The notes beneath the pieces were generated by a model that saw nothing but the letters and a program-made list of their open reading frames with translations, searched no databases and had not been told where the DNA came from. Shown here piece after piece: positions 44,444-53,382 of a stretch of 64,000 nucleotides of DNA. Source of the DNA: JBKBKC01 sp046294265 (GTDB lineage Bacteria > Pseudomonadota > Alphaproteobacteria > Rhodobacterales > Rhodobacteraceae). The position numbers and the translations under genes were made by a program. The stretch is taken from NCBI GenBank assembly GCA_046294265.1, contig JBKBKC010000001.1:186001-250000 (forward strand), given 5' to 3'. Every line of letters begins with the position of its first letter. The stretch's first letter is position 1.

Positions 44444-44527
44444 TACCTCGGGGTGCCCTGACAGGGCTGAGATGCGGCAACGCGAACCCGTCGAACCTGA
44501 ACCGGCTAATACCGGCGGAGGGAAGGT
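44444..44527 (+). ncRNA. TPP riboswitch (THI element)
   Basis: Conserved aptamer parts in order: CTCGGGGTGCC, GGGCTGAGATG, AACCCGTCGAACCTGAACCGG, CTAATACCGGCGGAGGGA. These match the thi-box consensus, including the GCTGAGA pyrimidine-sensor and CTGA/GAACCTG regions. The downstream expression platform (44528-44574) contains CTCCT (44537-44541), able to cover AGGAG (44564-44568) before the thiB ATG, and CTCCGCC (44548-44554), complementary to GGCGGAG (44514-44520) of the aptamer. TPP binding would therefore block translation of thiB; inferred from pairing. Confidence 0.92.
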
Positions 44528-44574
44528 GCATGGATCCTCCTGCCCGACTCCGCCCGTCGCAATAGGAGCATACC

Positions 44575-45567
44575 ATGCGGACCTTCCTTGCTGCGGGTTG
44601 CCTGATGATCGCCACCACGGCGACGCTCGCAACAGCAGACACCCCCACCCTGACCGTGCTGACCTACGACAGCTTCGTCTCCGACTGGGGCCCCGGCCCC
44701 GCCATCAGGGCGGCGTTCGAGGCGAAATGCGCCTGCACCCTGCGCCTCATCGGGTCGGGCGACGGCGCCGCCCTCCTCGCGCGCGTGCAACTGGAAGGCG
44801 CGCGGTCCGAGGCGGATGTGGTCCTCGGCCTCGACACGGCGCTGACCGCGCAGGCCGCCGCCACCGGCCTCTTCGCGCCCCACGGCCTCACCGGCACCTG
44901 GGACCTGCCGGTGACATGGGAAGACCCCCTCTTCACCCCCTATGACTGGGGCTGGTTCGCCTTCGTCCACGACACCACCCGCCTGCCCGAGCCCCCCACC
45001 TCCTTTGAGGCCCTCGCCGCCTCGGACGCCCGCATCGTGATCCAGGATCCGCGCTCCTCCACGCCCGGCCTCGGCCTTCTTCTCTGGGTTCAGGCTTCGC
45101 ACGGTGACCGCGCGGCCGAGATCTGGGCGGGCCTCGCGGACAACATCGTCACCGTCACCCCCGGCTGGTCCGAGGCCTACGGGCTCTTCCTGGCGGGTGA
45201 GGCCGACATGGTGCTGTCCTACACCACCAGCCCCGCCTACCACCTGATCGCCGAAGGCGACGCGACCAAGGCCGCCGCCCCCTTCGACGAAGGCCACTAC
45301 CTCCAGGTCGAGGTCGCGGGCCTCCTCGCCGCCGCCCCCAACCCCGGCCTCGGGCGCCAGTTCCTGGCCTTCCTCGGCACCGATGCCGCGCAATCCATCC
45401 TGCCCACCACCAACTGGATGTATCCCGCCCGCACGCCGGCCGCAGGCCTGCCCGACGGGTTCGAGACGCTCCTCAAACCCGAAACATCCCTCCTGATGAC
45501 GCCGGAGCAGGCGCAGGCGGCCCGAGGCCCCGCCCTCGACACCTGGCGCCGCGCCCTGTCGCAATAA
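44575..45567 (+). CDS. thiB: Thiamine/TPP ABC transporter substrate-binding protein
   Basis: Periplasmic thiamine-binding protein, 330 residues. A signal peptide ends near residue 21 (TATLATA/DTP). ThiB features: LTVLTYDSFVSDWGPGPAI, EADVVLGLDTAL, WGWFAFVHD, YDWGWF and LSYTTSPAYH, as in E. coli ThiB. TPP riboswitch directly upstream. First gene of thiBPQ; thiP begins 64 bases on, after an element of the recurrent family. Confidence 0.94.
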   Translation: MRTFLAAGCLMIATTATLATADTPTLTVLTYDSFVSDWGPGPAIRAAFEAKCACTLRLIGSGDGAALLARVQLEGARSEADVVLGLDTALTAQAAATGLFAPHGLTGTWDLPVTWEDPLFTPYDWGWFAFVHDTTRLPEPPTSFEALAASDARIVIQDPRSSTPGLGLLLWVQASHGDRAAEIWAGLADNIVTVTPGWSEAYGLFLAGEADMVLSYTTSPAYHLIAEGDATKAAAPFDEGHYLQVEVAGLLAAAPNPGLGRQFLAFLGTDAAQSILPTTNWMYPARTPAAGLPDGFETLLKPETSLLMTPEQAQAARGPALDTWRRALSQ

Positions 45568-45587
45568 CCCTGCCTTCTTCTGTCTCC

Positions 45588-45626
45588 AAATATCCCACGG
45601 GGGTCCGGGGGTGTGAAACCCCCGGA
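45588..45626 (-). repeat. Copy D of recurrent intergenic element (thiB-thiP gap)
   Basis: AAATATCCC (45588-45596) then a 9-bp stem TCCGGGGGT/ACCCCCGGA with loop GTGAA (45604-45626). Unlike copies A, B, C and E, it sits inside an operon and is oriented against the genes; it may act as an mRNA stem between thiB and thiP. Confidence 0.65.
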
Positions 45627-45631
45627 CACCG

Positions 45632-47173
45632 ATGCAGCAGGCCACCCTCACCATGCCGCGCCCCACCGCCGCCATCGCGCTTGCGCTGATCGCGCTCACG
45701 CTCGCCCCGGTCCTGGCCCTCGCGGGCCGGGTCCCGCTCACGCTCGCCCTCTCCGCGCCCGATCTCGCCGCCATCCGCTTCACGCTTCTCCAGGCGCTCC
45801 TCTCCGCCGCGATCTCCACCGCCCTCGCCATCCCCCTCGCCCGCGCCCTTGCCCGCAGGCGCTTCCCCGGTCGCGCGGCCCTCATCACCGCCCTCGGCGC
45901 ACCCTTCCTCCTGCCCGCCCTCTCCGCCGTCCTCGGCCTCCTCACCGTCTTCGGTCGCGCGGGCTGGGTCAACGCGGCCCTCGCCGCCCTCTCCCTCCCC
46001 CCCGTCTCGATCTACGGCCTGCACGGGGTCGTGCTCGCGCATGTGGTCTTCAACCTGCCGCTGGCCACGCGGCTGATCCTCTTCGGCTGGGCCGCCATCC
46101 CGGCCGAACGCTTCCGCCTCGCGCGCGCGCTCGATTTCACCCCCGCCGCCACCTTCCGCCATCTGGAGGCGCCGATGCTGCGCGGCCTCATCCCCGGCGT
46201 GTTCCTCACCATCTTCGCCATCTGCCTGACCAGCTTTGCCGTCGCCCTCACGCTCGGCGGCGGCCCCCGCGCCACCACCGTGGAACTCGCCATCTACCAG
46301 GCGCTCCGCTTCGATTTCGACCTGCCCGCCGCCGCCCGCCTTGCCCTTGTGCAGCTGGCGCTGTGCACCGCGGCCTTCCTTGCCGCCCGCCACCTGGCCG
46401 TCGCCGCCGCCTTCGGCGCGGGCCTCGACCGGGCCGAGCCTCCGCCCGCTCCGCCCGGCTGGCGCGCCGCCGCCGATGCCGCGATCATCGCGCTGGCCAC
46501 TCTCGCCCTCGCCCTGCCCATCGTCGCCATCGCGTGGCGAGGCCTGCCCGGCCTTTCCACCCTGCCGCCCGAAGTCTGGGCCGCCGCCGCCCGCTCCATC
46601 GCGGTCGCCCTCGCCGCCGCCACCACCACCCTCGCCCTGGCCCTGCCGCTTGCCCTCGCCGCCGCCCGTGGCCCGGCACTTCCCGCCCTCGCGGCCACCC
46701 TGCCGCTGGCCACATCCGGCCTTGCCCTCGGCACCGGGCTTTTCCTCATCCTGAACCCGCTGATCCGGCCCGCCGACATCGCCCTGCCCGTCACCGTGCT
46801 GGTCAACGCGCTCCTCACCCTGCCCTTCGCCTTTCGCCTCCTTCTGCCCGGCGCGCAGGCGCTCTTGCCGCATGACCGCCTCGCCCGCGCGCTGAACCTC
46901 TGCCCCTGGGCCCGGCTGCGCTGGGTCACCCTGCCGCGCATGGCCCGCCCCTTGGGCTTTGCCGGGGGCCTCGCCGCCGCCCTCGCCATGGGCGACCTCG
47001 GGGTGATCGTGCTCTTCGCGGGTGAGGGGAACCCGACGCTGCCCCTGATCGTGCACCGCCTGATGGGGGCCTTCCGGATGGAGGCCGCGGCCTCCGCTGC
47101 CCTCCTCCTCATGGCGCTCTCCTTCGCGCTCTTTGCGCTCATCGACCGGATCGGACGCCATGCTGCACCTTGA
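45632..47173 (+). CDS. thiP: Thiamine/TPP ABC transporter permease
   Basis: A 513-residue permease with about twelve helices in two repeats, each with an EAA-type motif (EAPMLRGLIPGVFLTIFAI in the first, LPRMARPLGFAGG in the second), as in E. coli ThiP. Start uses the first ATG (MQQATLTMPRPTA); a shorter start at MPRPTA is possible. Its end overlaps thiQ by 14 bases. Depends on ThiB and ThiQ for uptake. Confidence 0.93.
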   Translation: MQQATLTMPRPTAAIALALIALTLAPVLALAGRVPLTLALSAPDLAAIRFTLLQALLSAAISTALAIPLARALARRRFPGRAALITALGAPFLLPALSAVLGLLTVFGRAGWVNAALAALSLPPVSIYGLHGVVLAHVVFNLPLATRLILFGWAAIPAERFRLARALDFTPAATFRHLEAPMLRGLIPGVFLTIFAICLTSFAVALTLGGGPRATTVELAIYQALRFDFDLPAAARLALVQLALCTAAFLAARHLAVAAAFGAGLDRAEPPPAPPGWRAAADAAIIALATLALALPIVAIAWRGLPGLSTLPPEVWAAAARSIAVALAAATTTLALALPLALAAARGPALPALAATLPLATSGLALGTGLFLILNPLIRPADIALPVTVLVNALLTLPFAFRLLLPGAQALLPHDRLARALNLCPWARLRWVTLPRMARPLGFAGGLAAALAMGDLGVIVLFAGEGNPTLPLIVHRLMGAFRMEAAASAALLLMALSFALFALIDRIGRHAAP

Positions 47174-47858
47174 CCGCCTGACGCTGACCCAAGGGCCGTT
47201 CCGCCTGACCGCCGACTGGCAGGCGCCCGCCGGCGCGCGGGTGGCCCTGATCGGCCCCTCGGGTGCGGGCAAATCCACGCTCCTGAACGCCATCGCGGGC
47301 TTTTTGCCCCCCACCTCGGGCCGCATCCTGTGGCAAGCGCAAGACCTTGCCCCCCTGCCCCCCGGCAAGCGCCCCGTCTCGATCCTGTTCCAGGACCAGA
47401 ACCTGTTTCCCCACCTCAGCATCACGCGCAACCTCGCGCTTGGCCTCTCGCCCGCGCGCCGCCTCTCGGCCGCCGATGCCAGCCGCATCGACCAGGCGCT
47501 TGCCCGCGTCGGCCTGGCAGACCTTGGCCCTCGAATGCCCGCCGCGCTTTCGGGCGGCCAGCAATCGCGCGCTGCCCTCGCCCGGGCGCTTTTGCGCGCG
47601 CGCCCGATCCTTTTGCTGGATGAGCCCTTCGCCGCCCTCGGCCCCGCGATGAAATCCGACATGCTGGACCTCGTGGCCCAGATCGCCACCGACACCGGCG
47701 CGACCGTCCTTCTCGTCACGCATGACCCCGCCGACGCCCGCCGCCTCTGCCCGCTCACCTGCCTTGTGGCGGATGGCGCCGCCCATCCGCCCCAGCCCAC
47801 CACCGCGCTCCTCAACGATCCCCCCCCGGCGCTGGCCGCCTACCTCGGCACACCATGA
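47160..47858 (+). CDS. thiQ: Thiamine/TPP ABC transporter ATP-binding protein
   Basis: A 232-residue ABC ATPase: Walker A GPSGAGKSTL, Q-loop LFQDQNLFPHL, signature LSGGQQSRAAL, Walker B ILLLDEPFAAL, H-loop VTHDPADARR. The ATG at 47160 (MLHLDRLTL) fits ThiQ; the longer in-frame start is rejected. Third gene of thiBPQ and TPP-controlled through the upstream riboswitch. Confidence 0.94.
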   Translation: MLHLDRLTLTQGPFRLTADWQAPAGARVALIGPSGAGKSTLLNAIAGFLPPTSGRILWQAQDLAPLPPGKRPVSILFQDQNLFPHLSITRNLALGLSPARRLSAADASRIDQALARVGLADLGPRMPAALSGGQQSRAALARALLRARPILLLDEPFAALGPAMKSDMLDLVAQIATDTGATVLLVTHDPADARRLCPLTCLVADGAAHPPQPTTALLNDPPPALAAYLGTP

Positions 47859-47923
47859 CGCCGCGTATCCCGTGACAGACGGCACCGGGCGGGGCAGATT
47901 GCGCCCCAGTCAGGGAGGACGCC

Positions 47924-49939
47924 ATGGAATACCCGCATCTCTTCACCCCGCTGAACCTTGGCCACGTCACCCTGCCCAACCGCGCCCTCATGGGGTCGAT
48001 GCACACGGGGCTGGAGGAGACGGGCGACTGGAACCGCGTCGCGGAATTCTACGCCGCCCGCGCGCGGGGGGGGGTCGCGCTCATGGTTACCGGCGGCATG
48101 GCCCCGAACCGCGAAGGCGGCGTGTTCCCGGGGGCCGCGGGCCTTTACACGCCCGAGGACATCGCCAACCACCGCACCGTCACAGCCCGCGTGCACGATG
48201 CAGGCGGCCGCATCGCCATGCAGATCCTGCACGCGGGCCGCTACGCCTATGGCAAGGATTGCGTCAGCGCCTCGCCGCTGAAATCCCCCATCAGCCCCTT
48301 TGCCCCCCGCGAACTGGACGAGGCGGGGATCGAAAAACAGATCGCCGACATCGCCACCGCCGCCGCCCGCGCCCGCGAGGCGGGCTATGACGGGGTCGAG
48401 GTGATGGGGTCCGAGGGGTATTTCCTCAACCAGTTCCTGGTGCGCCATACCAACCACCGGACCGATGGCTGGGGAGGCAGCTATGCCAACCGGATGCGCC
48501 TGCCGGTGGAAACCGTCGCCCGCGTGCGCGCCGCTGTCGGCCCCGATTTCATCGTGATCTACCGCATCAGCCTGATCGACCTGATCCCCGACGGCTCGAC
48601 CTGGGACGAGGTGATCCTGCTGGCCAAGGCCATCGAGGCGGCGGGCGCCTCCATCCTGAACACCGGCATCGGCTGGCATGAGGCGCGCGTGCCCACCATC
48701 GCCACCTCCGTCCCCCGCGCGGCCTTCGCCCACCTGACCGCCCGCCTGCGCCCCGAGGTGACCATCCCCGTCATCACCTCCAACCGCATCAACACGCCCG
48801 AGGTGGCCGACGCGATCCTGGCCGCGGGCCAGGCCGACATGGTCAGCATGGCGCGCCCCTTTCTGGCGGACGCCGATTTCATGGCCAAGGCGCGGGCGGG
48901 CCGCGCGCGCGACATCGCGCCCTGCATCGCCTGCAACCAGGCCTGCCTTGACCATACCTTCGCAGGCAAACTGACCAGCTGCCTCGTGAACCCCCGCGCC
49001 TGCCATGAAACGGAATTGGCCTATACCCCCACCGACAGCCCCCGCCGCATCGCGGTCGTGGGGGCGGGGGCGGGCGGGATGATGGCGGCGCTGGTGGCGG
49101 CCGAGCGTGGCCACCATGTCACCCTTTACGAACAGGGGGCCGAGGTGGGCGGCCAGTTGAACCTCGCAAAGCAGGTGCCCGGAAAAGAAGAGTTCCACGG
49201 CCTCGTGGACTGGTTCCGCCACCGCATCGCGCAATCCACCATCGACCTGCGCCTGCATACCTCACCCGACCCCGAGACCCTGCGCCCCTATGACGAGGTC
49301 ATCGTCGCCACCGGCGTCACCCCCCGCGACCCCGGCATCCCCGGCCAGGAGAACGCGCTTGGCTATGCCGAGGTGCTGCGCGGTGCGCCGGTGGGCCGCC
49401 GCGTGGCCATCGTGGGCGCGGGCGGCATCGGGTTCGACGTGGCCGAATTCCTTGTGCATGCGGGCGAAAGCCCCACCGAACACCCCGACCTCTGGCGCCG
49501 CGAATGGGGCGTGGGCGACCCGGCCACCACCCCCGGCGGGCTTGCCGAAAACGGCCCGCAACCCGAACCCCCGGCGCGCGAGGTGCACCTGCTGCAACGC
49601 AAGGCCGAAAAGCCGGGGCGGGGTCTGGGCAAGACCACCGGCTGGATCCACCGCGCCGCCCTCGCGATGAAATCCGTGCGGATGCAGGGCGGCGTGGCCT
49701 ATGAGGGGATCACCCCCGAGGGCCTGCACATCACCCACGGCCCCGAACGCGAGAACCCCTCGCTCCTGCCCGTGGATACGGTCGTCCTCTGCGCAGGCCA
49801 GCTTCCCAACCGCACCCTCTCGGATGCGCTCACCGCCGCAGGCATCGCGCACAGCCTCGTCGGTGGCGCGGATGTGGCCTCCGAACTCGATGCCAAGCGC
49901 GCCATCGACCAGGCCGCACGGCTGGCCGCACGCCTCTAG
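47924..49939 (+). CDS. fadH: NADPH-dependent 2,4-dienoyl-CoA reductase
   Basis: A 671-residue protein with an N-terminal OYE-like FMN TIM-barrel (about 1-370), a [4Fe-4S] motif CIACNQACLDHTF with a distal cysteine (SCLVNP) and a C-terminal FAD/NAD(P) domain (GAGAGGMMAALVAAERGH, GAGGIGFDVAEFL). The NTGIGWHEARVPTIATSVPR segment and the cluster region closely follow E. coli FadH. It acts in beta-oxidation of unsaturated fatty acids. Flanked by thiQ and a LysR gene; no operon evident. Confidence 0.93.
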   Translation: MEYPHLFTPLNLGHVTLPNRALMGSMHTGLEETGDWNRVAEFYAARARGGVALMVTGGMAPNREGGVFPGAAGLYTPEDIANHRTVTARVHDAGGRIAMQILHAGRYAYGKDCVSASPLKSPISPFAPRELDEAGIEKQIADIATAAARAREAGYDGVEVMGSEGYFLNQFLVRHTNHRTDGWGGSYANRMRLPVETVARVRAAVGPDFIVIYRISLIDLIPDGSTWDEVILLAKAIEAAGASILNTGIGWHEARVPTIATSVPRAAFAHLTARLRPEVTIPVITSNRINTPEVADAILAAGQADMVSMARPFLADADFMAKARAGRARDIAPCIACNQACLDHTFAGKLTSCLVNPRACHETELAYTPTDSPRRIAVVGAGAGGMMAALVAAERGHHVTLYEQGAEVGGQLNLAKQVPGKEEFHGLVDWFRHRIAQSTIDLRLHTSPDPETLRPYDEVIVATGVTPRDPGIPGQENALGYAEVLRGAPVGRRVAIVGAGGIGFDVAEFLVHAGESPTEHPDLWRREWGVGDPATTPGGLAENGPQPEPPAREVHLLQRKAEKPGRGLGKTTGWIHRAALAMKSVRMQGGVAYEGITPEGLHITHGPERENPSLLPVDTVVLCAGQLPNRTLSDALTAAGIAHSLVGGADVASELDAKRAIDQAARLAARL

Positions 49940-50142
49940 ACGCACCGATGTCCGCGTGGCGCCTGCCCTCCCCCGCGCGGGGCGGGGACGGCTGTGGCCG
50001 CACCGTTCACGCCGATGCCGCCGTTTCCGTGCCCTGAACGATCCCGACAATTCCCCGCCATCGTCGCGCAAGCGCCGTCATCCTGCCCGATTTCAGGGTC
50101 AAACCATCGCAAAGCGGTGCCACCGTCTGCCTGGGGAATACA

Positions 50143-51048
50143 ATGGATCGACTGACCGAGATGGAAGCCTTTGCCACCGTGGTGGACCAGGGCGGCTTTA
50201 CCGACGCGGCCAAGAAGATGGGGATATCCAAATCCGCCGTCTCCAAACATGTCTCGGCGCTGGAGGCGCGGCTGGGGGCCCGCCTTCTGAACCGCACCAC
50301 CCGCCGCGTCTCACCCACCGAAATCGGGCTGGCATATTACGACCGCGCCCGCCGCGTGCTGAACGACGCGGGCGAGGCGGACGCGCTGGTTACCTCCATG
50401 CAATCCGCGCCCTCGGGCCTCCTGCGGCTCTCGGTCGCGACCGACTTCGGGGTGAACCTGCTGTCGCCGATCCTCGGCGATTTCCTTCTGGAATACCCCG
50501 ACATCACCGTGAATATGGTGCTGAACAACCGCTATGTCGAACTCATCTCCGAAGGCTTCGACCTCGCCATCCGTGTGGGCGACCTTGAGGACTCGAGCCT
50601 GCGCGCGCGCAAGCTGACCGAGACCACCAAGCGCATGATCGCCTCGCCCAGCTACTTCCAGCGCTACGGGCGGCCCCTGAAGGTGGACGACCTGAACGAA
50701 CACAAACTCCTGCACTACTCCAACCAGGCCAACGGCAATGTCTGGCGCGTGCCTACTCCCTCGGGCGAAAAGCGCCAGGTGCGCACCGCCGGTTGGCTGA
50801 CCGTCAACGACGGCCAGTCCCTCTTGAACGCCGCCATCTCGGGCCTGGGCATCGCCTACCTGCCCTCGTTCCTCTATGCCGACGCGATGCGCGCGAGGCA
50901 GGTCGAAGAGGCCATCCCCGGCCTGCCGGTGGAGATCCTCGGGATCTACGCCGTCTATCCGCCCGGCCGCTTCACCCAGCCCAAGGTCCGCGCCTTCATC
51001 GACTTCCTCGCGCGGCAGTTTGCCGACAAGGGCCCCGACAACTGGTAG
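50143..51048 (+). CDS. LysR family transcriptional regulator
   Basis: A 301-residue LysR protein: HTH at about 1-60 (MEAFATVVDQGGFTDAAKKM, GISKSAVSKHVSALEARLG, LLNRTTRRVSPT) and a substrate domain. It falls in the group with RTTRRVSPTEIG and GFDLAIRVGDLEDSSL typical of CrgA/DsdC-like LysR. Target unknown. The 203-base gap before it has no ORF. Upstream fadH and downstream NYN gene are candidates but no direct link is visible. Confidence 0.9.
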   Translation: MDRLTEMEAFATVVDQGGFTDAAKKMGISKSAVSKHVSALEARLGARLLNRTTRRVSPTEIGLAYYDRARRVLNDAGEADALVTSMQSAPSGLLRLSVATDFGVNLLSPILGDFLLEYPDITVNMVLNNRYVELISEGFDLAIRVGDLEDSSLRARKLTETTKRMIASPSYFQRYGRPLKVDDLNEHKLLHYSNQANGNVWRVPTPSGEKRQVRTAGWLTVNDGQSLLNAAISGLGIAYLPSFLYADAMRARQVEEAIPGLPVEILGIYAVYPPGRFTQPKVRAFIDFLARQFADKGPDNW

Positions 51049-51126
51049 CGCCTGATTCTGCCCCGAATCGCGCCCTTTCCATCCCGCCCCGGATGCGCGA
51101 CAACGGCGAAAAAGCAGGAGGCCCCG

Positions 51127-51885
51127 ATGCCCGACCCGCGCGCCCCGCGCCTTTGCGTCCTGATCGACGCCGACAACGTTCCCGCCAACTACGCCGAGGC
51201 GATCTTTGAAGAGATCGCCGCCCTGGGCGAGGCCTCGGTCCGCCGCATCTACGGTGACTGGTCCGCGCAGCGCCTGGGCGGCTGGGCGCGCAAGGTGGCG
51301 GCCCTCGGCCTTGTCGCCGACCAGCAGTTTTCCAACACCAAGGGCAAGAACGCCTCCGACATCGGCCTGGTGATCGCCGCGATGGATTTCCTGCATTCGG
51401 GCCTGTTCGACGCCTTCGTGCTGGTGTCATCGGACAGCGACTTCACCCGGCTGGCCGCCCGGGTCCGCGAACAGGGCCTCGATGTCTATGGCATCGGCGA
51501 AAAGAAAACACCCGAAGCGTTCCGCATGGCCTGCAAGCGCTTCATCTATGTCGAAAACCTCTCGGCCCGCGAAGACCCGCGCGACGCCCCCCGCGCCCAG
51601 GACCCCGCTCCCGAACCCACCCGCGAACCCGGCCGCAGCGGTGCGCCCGTCAAGGAACCCCCGGCCAAGGCCATCCCCCTCATCATCGCCGCCATGCGCG
51701 CCATCGACCCCGAGGGCGAGTGGTACTCGCTGGGCCAGGTCGGCCAATACATCACCCAGGCCGTCCCCGACTTCGACACCCGCACCTACGGGTCGGCGAA
51801 ACTCTCAGACCTCGTGCGCAAGATCAGCCGGTTCGAGGTGAAACCGGGCCCGGGCGGGCAGCTGCTGGCACGGGATGTGGCGTGA
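51127..51885 (+). CDS. NYN-domain protein with C-terminal OST-HTH/LOTUS domain
   Basis: A 252-residue protein, here NYN-1. Residues 1-150 form a NYN/PIN-like ribonuclease domain with the acidic set Asp14 (LIDADN), Asp78 (KNASDIG), Asp103 and Asp105 (SSDSDF). A proline/charged linker (about 148-185) leads to an OST-HTH/LOTUS domain (about 185-252: IIAAMRAIDPEGEW, GQYITQAVPDF, LSDLVRKISRFEV). NYN and OST-HTH proteins are linked to RNA; the role of bacterial ones is unclear. It precedes an atypical exported gene and a second NYN gene. Confidence 0.85.
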   Translation: MPDPRAPRLCVLIDADNVPANYAEAIFEEIAALGEASVRRIYGDWSAQRLGGWARKVAALGLVADQQFSNTKGKNASDIGLVIAAMDFLHSGLFDAFVLVSSDSDFTRLAARVREQGLDVYGIGEKKTPEAFRMACKRFIYVENLSAREDPRDAPRAQDPAPEPTREPGRSGAPVKEPPAKAIPLIIAAMRAIDPEGEWYSLGQVGQYITQAVPDFDTRTYGSAKLSDLVRKISRFEVKPGPGGQLLARDVA

Positions 51886-51994
51886 GGCGCTTGGCATCGC
51901 GGCGCAGTCAACACGATCTTGGCTGTACTGGGAACTTGACCTGAAGATTAACTTTTGAGACGCTGCTCGCAAATTCCGGTTTGTCGAGGTTCAT

Positions 51995-52666
51995 ATGCTG
52001 AAAGCGCTTTCCCCCATTGCCTTCGTCGCAGGGCTGATAATATCTTCAACTGCGAATGCGAAGCTGTGCGACTACAGACCGAGCCAATTACTAGGGGCGG
52101 GCGGCACAGCCGCTGTAGCAGGTGCTGGAGGGGCGGCCGCTGGTGTAGGCGCTGCTGCTAAGGCAGCCGGTGTTTATACGCTCGTGCATGCCACAACCGG
52201 CGCCACCATGGTAGGTGGCACTTGGGCTGGTGCTTCAGCCGCTGGCACCGCGGGCATCATCGGTGGCACTGCTGGTTTGTTCGGCACGGTTGTTGCTGTG
52301 ATCACGGCTCCAGCGACCATTATTGCCGGGGCGGTGACTGTCGCAGTCATCGGCACATTCGAGGGTGCCTGTTACTTTGCAGATACCCGCATAACCGAAT
52401 TCTCAGAAATCGACGCCATCGTGAGGGACATCGCCAAGACTGCCCCTCCTTCGCTCTTCAAATACATGCCGCACAGTGGCCAACGGTATCATCCCGCAAT
52501 CAGAGTGCGTGATCCCGACGCGAGTGGCGTGCGCTATGATGTGTATGAGGTCCGCAACCTATACATTGTGAATGGGATGCTTATGCATCGCGATTGGGGG
52601 TTTAACACAAAGATTGGGCTGGTCGGGATGATACAGCCACCGAAATCAGATAAGCCTGATGAGTAG
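51995..52666 (+). CDS. Exported Gly/Ala-rich hydrophobic protein of unknown function
   Basis: A 223-residue protein with signal peptide (MLKALSPIAFVAGLIISSTANA, cut near 22), then a Gly/Ala-rich hydrophobic region to about residue 125 (GAGGTAAVAGAGGAAAGVG, GTAGIIGGTAGLFGTVVAV) that could form two or three glycine-zipper helices, and a mixed C-terminal domain (about 130-223) with no recognised family. Base composition and codon use are visibly less GC-rich than the neighbours, as is the 109-base gap before it, which suggests transfer. It sits between two NYN genes. Function not assigned. Confidence 0.75.
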   Translation: MLKALSPIAFVAGLIISSTANAKLCDYRPSQLLGAGGTAAVAGAGGAAAGVGAAAKAAGVYTLVHATTGATMVGGTWAGASAAGTAGIIGGTAGLFGTVVAVITAPATIIAGAVTVAVIGTFEGACYFADTRITEFSEIDAIVRDIAKTAPPSLFKYMPHSGQRYHPAIRVRDPDASGVRYDVYEVRNLYIVNGMLMHRDWGFNTKIGLVGMIQPPKSDKPDE

Positions 52667-52707
52667 CGCCGGCGCCCCCCGATTCCAGCGCTCCCCAAAC
52701 CTTGTCT

Positions 52708-53382
52708 ATGCCCCACGCCCTGCTCATCGACGGCGAGAATCTCTCCTCGGCCCATGCCCCGGCGATCCTCGCCGCCGTGCCGCCCGATGCGCCGGTGCGC
52801 CGGGTCTATGGCGATGTGGCGCGGCTCAACGGTTGGCTGTCGGTCCCCGGCCTGCGCACGGTCCATGCGACGCCCGGCAAGAACGCGGCCGACATCCTTC
52901 TGGCCATCGAGGCCGTGCATCTGGCCTGCACGGGGGCCGCACGCCACTTCGCCATCGCCACCTCGGACACTGGCCTGATCCATCTGGTGCAGCACCTGCG
53001 CGAGGCCGGAAAGACCGTGACCGTTCTGGGCGCGGACATCACCGGCCCCGCCCTGCGCGCCGCCGCGCACCGGTTTGTCTGCCTGAGCCCACCGCCCGAA
53101 AAACCCGTGGCGCTACCCCCGCCCAAACCGGACCTGCGTCAGTTCGTGATGGGTGAAATTCGCAAGGCGGGGTCCGAAGGCTTGCCGGTGACCCACCTCA
53201 ACACGCTCGTCCAGCGTGAATTCGGGACGAGGATCGGCACGCTGCCCGAAAAGACCTGGCGCGCGTGGCTGACCGCGGACAGCCGCAAGGCGCTGTTCGA
53301 CTGCGATCCCAAAGGCCCCGATGCCCGGGTCCGCCTCACCCGGCACCCCGCCCCGCCCCCCGATTCGCGCGCCATCGGTTAA
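52708..53382 (+). CDS. NYN-domain protein, second copy, with C-terminal helical domain
   Basis: A 224-residue protein (NYN-2) starting MPHALLIDGENL; a TTG two codons earlier is less likely. The NYN domain keeps Asp8 (LIDGEN), Asp62 (KNAADIL) and Asp87, but the last acidic position of the NYN set is Gly89 (TSDTGL, against SDSD in NYN-1), so cleavage may be weakened. A proline-rich linker leads to a winged-helix-like OST-HTH-type domain (about 140-224: IRKAGSEGLPVTHLNTLVQ, REFGTRIGTLPEKT). Distant paralogue of the 51127 gene. Confidence 0.78.
   Translation: MPHALLIDGENLSSAHAPAILAAVPPDAPVRRVYGDVARLNGWLSVPGLRTVHATPGKNAADILLAIEAVHLACTGAARHFAIATSDTGLIHLVQHLREAGKTVTVLGADITGPALRAAAHRFVCLSPPPEKPVALPPPKPDLRQFVMGEIRKAGSEGLPVTHLNTLVQREFGTRIGTLPEKTWRAWLTADSRKALFDCDPKGPDARVRLTRHPAPPPDSRAIG

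Noticed and set aside
45473..47815. 780-residue open frame on the minus strand across thiB-thiP-thiQ
   Set aside because: Low-complexity Gly/Arg/Glu composition typical of the antisense of high-GC genes; the plus-strand ThiB/P/Q proteins carry clear family motifs.
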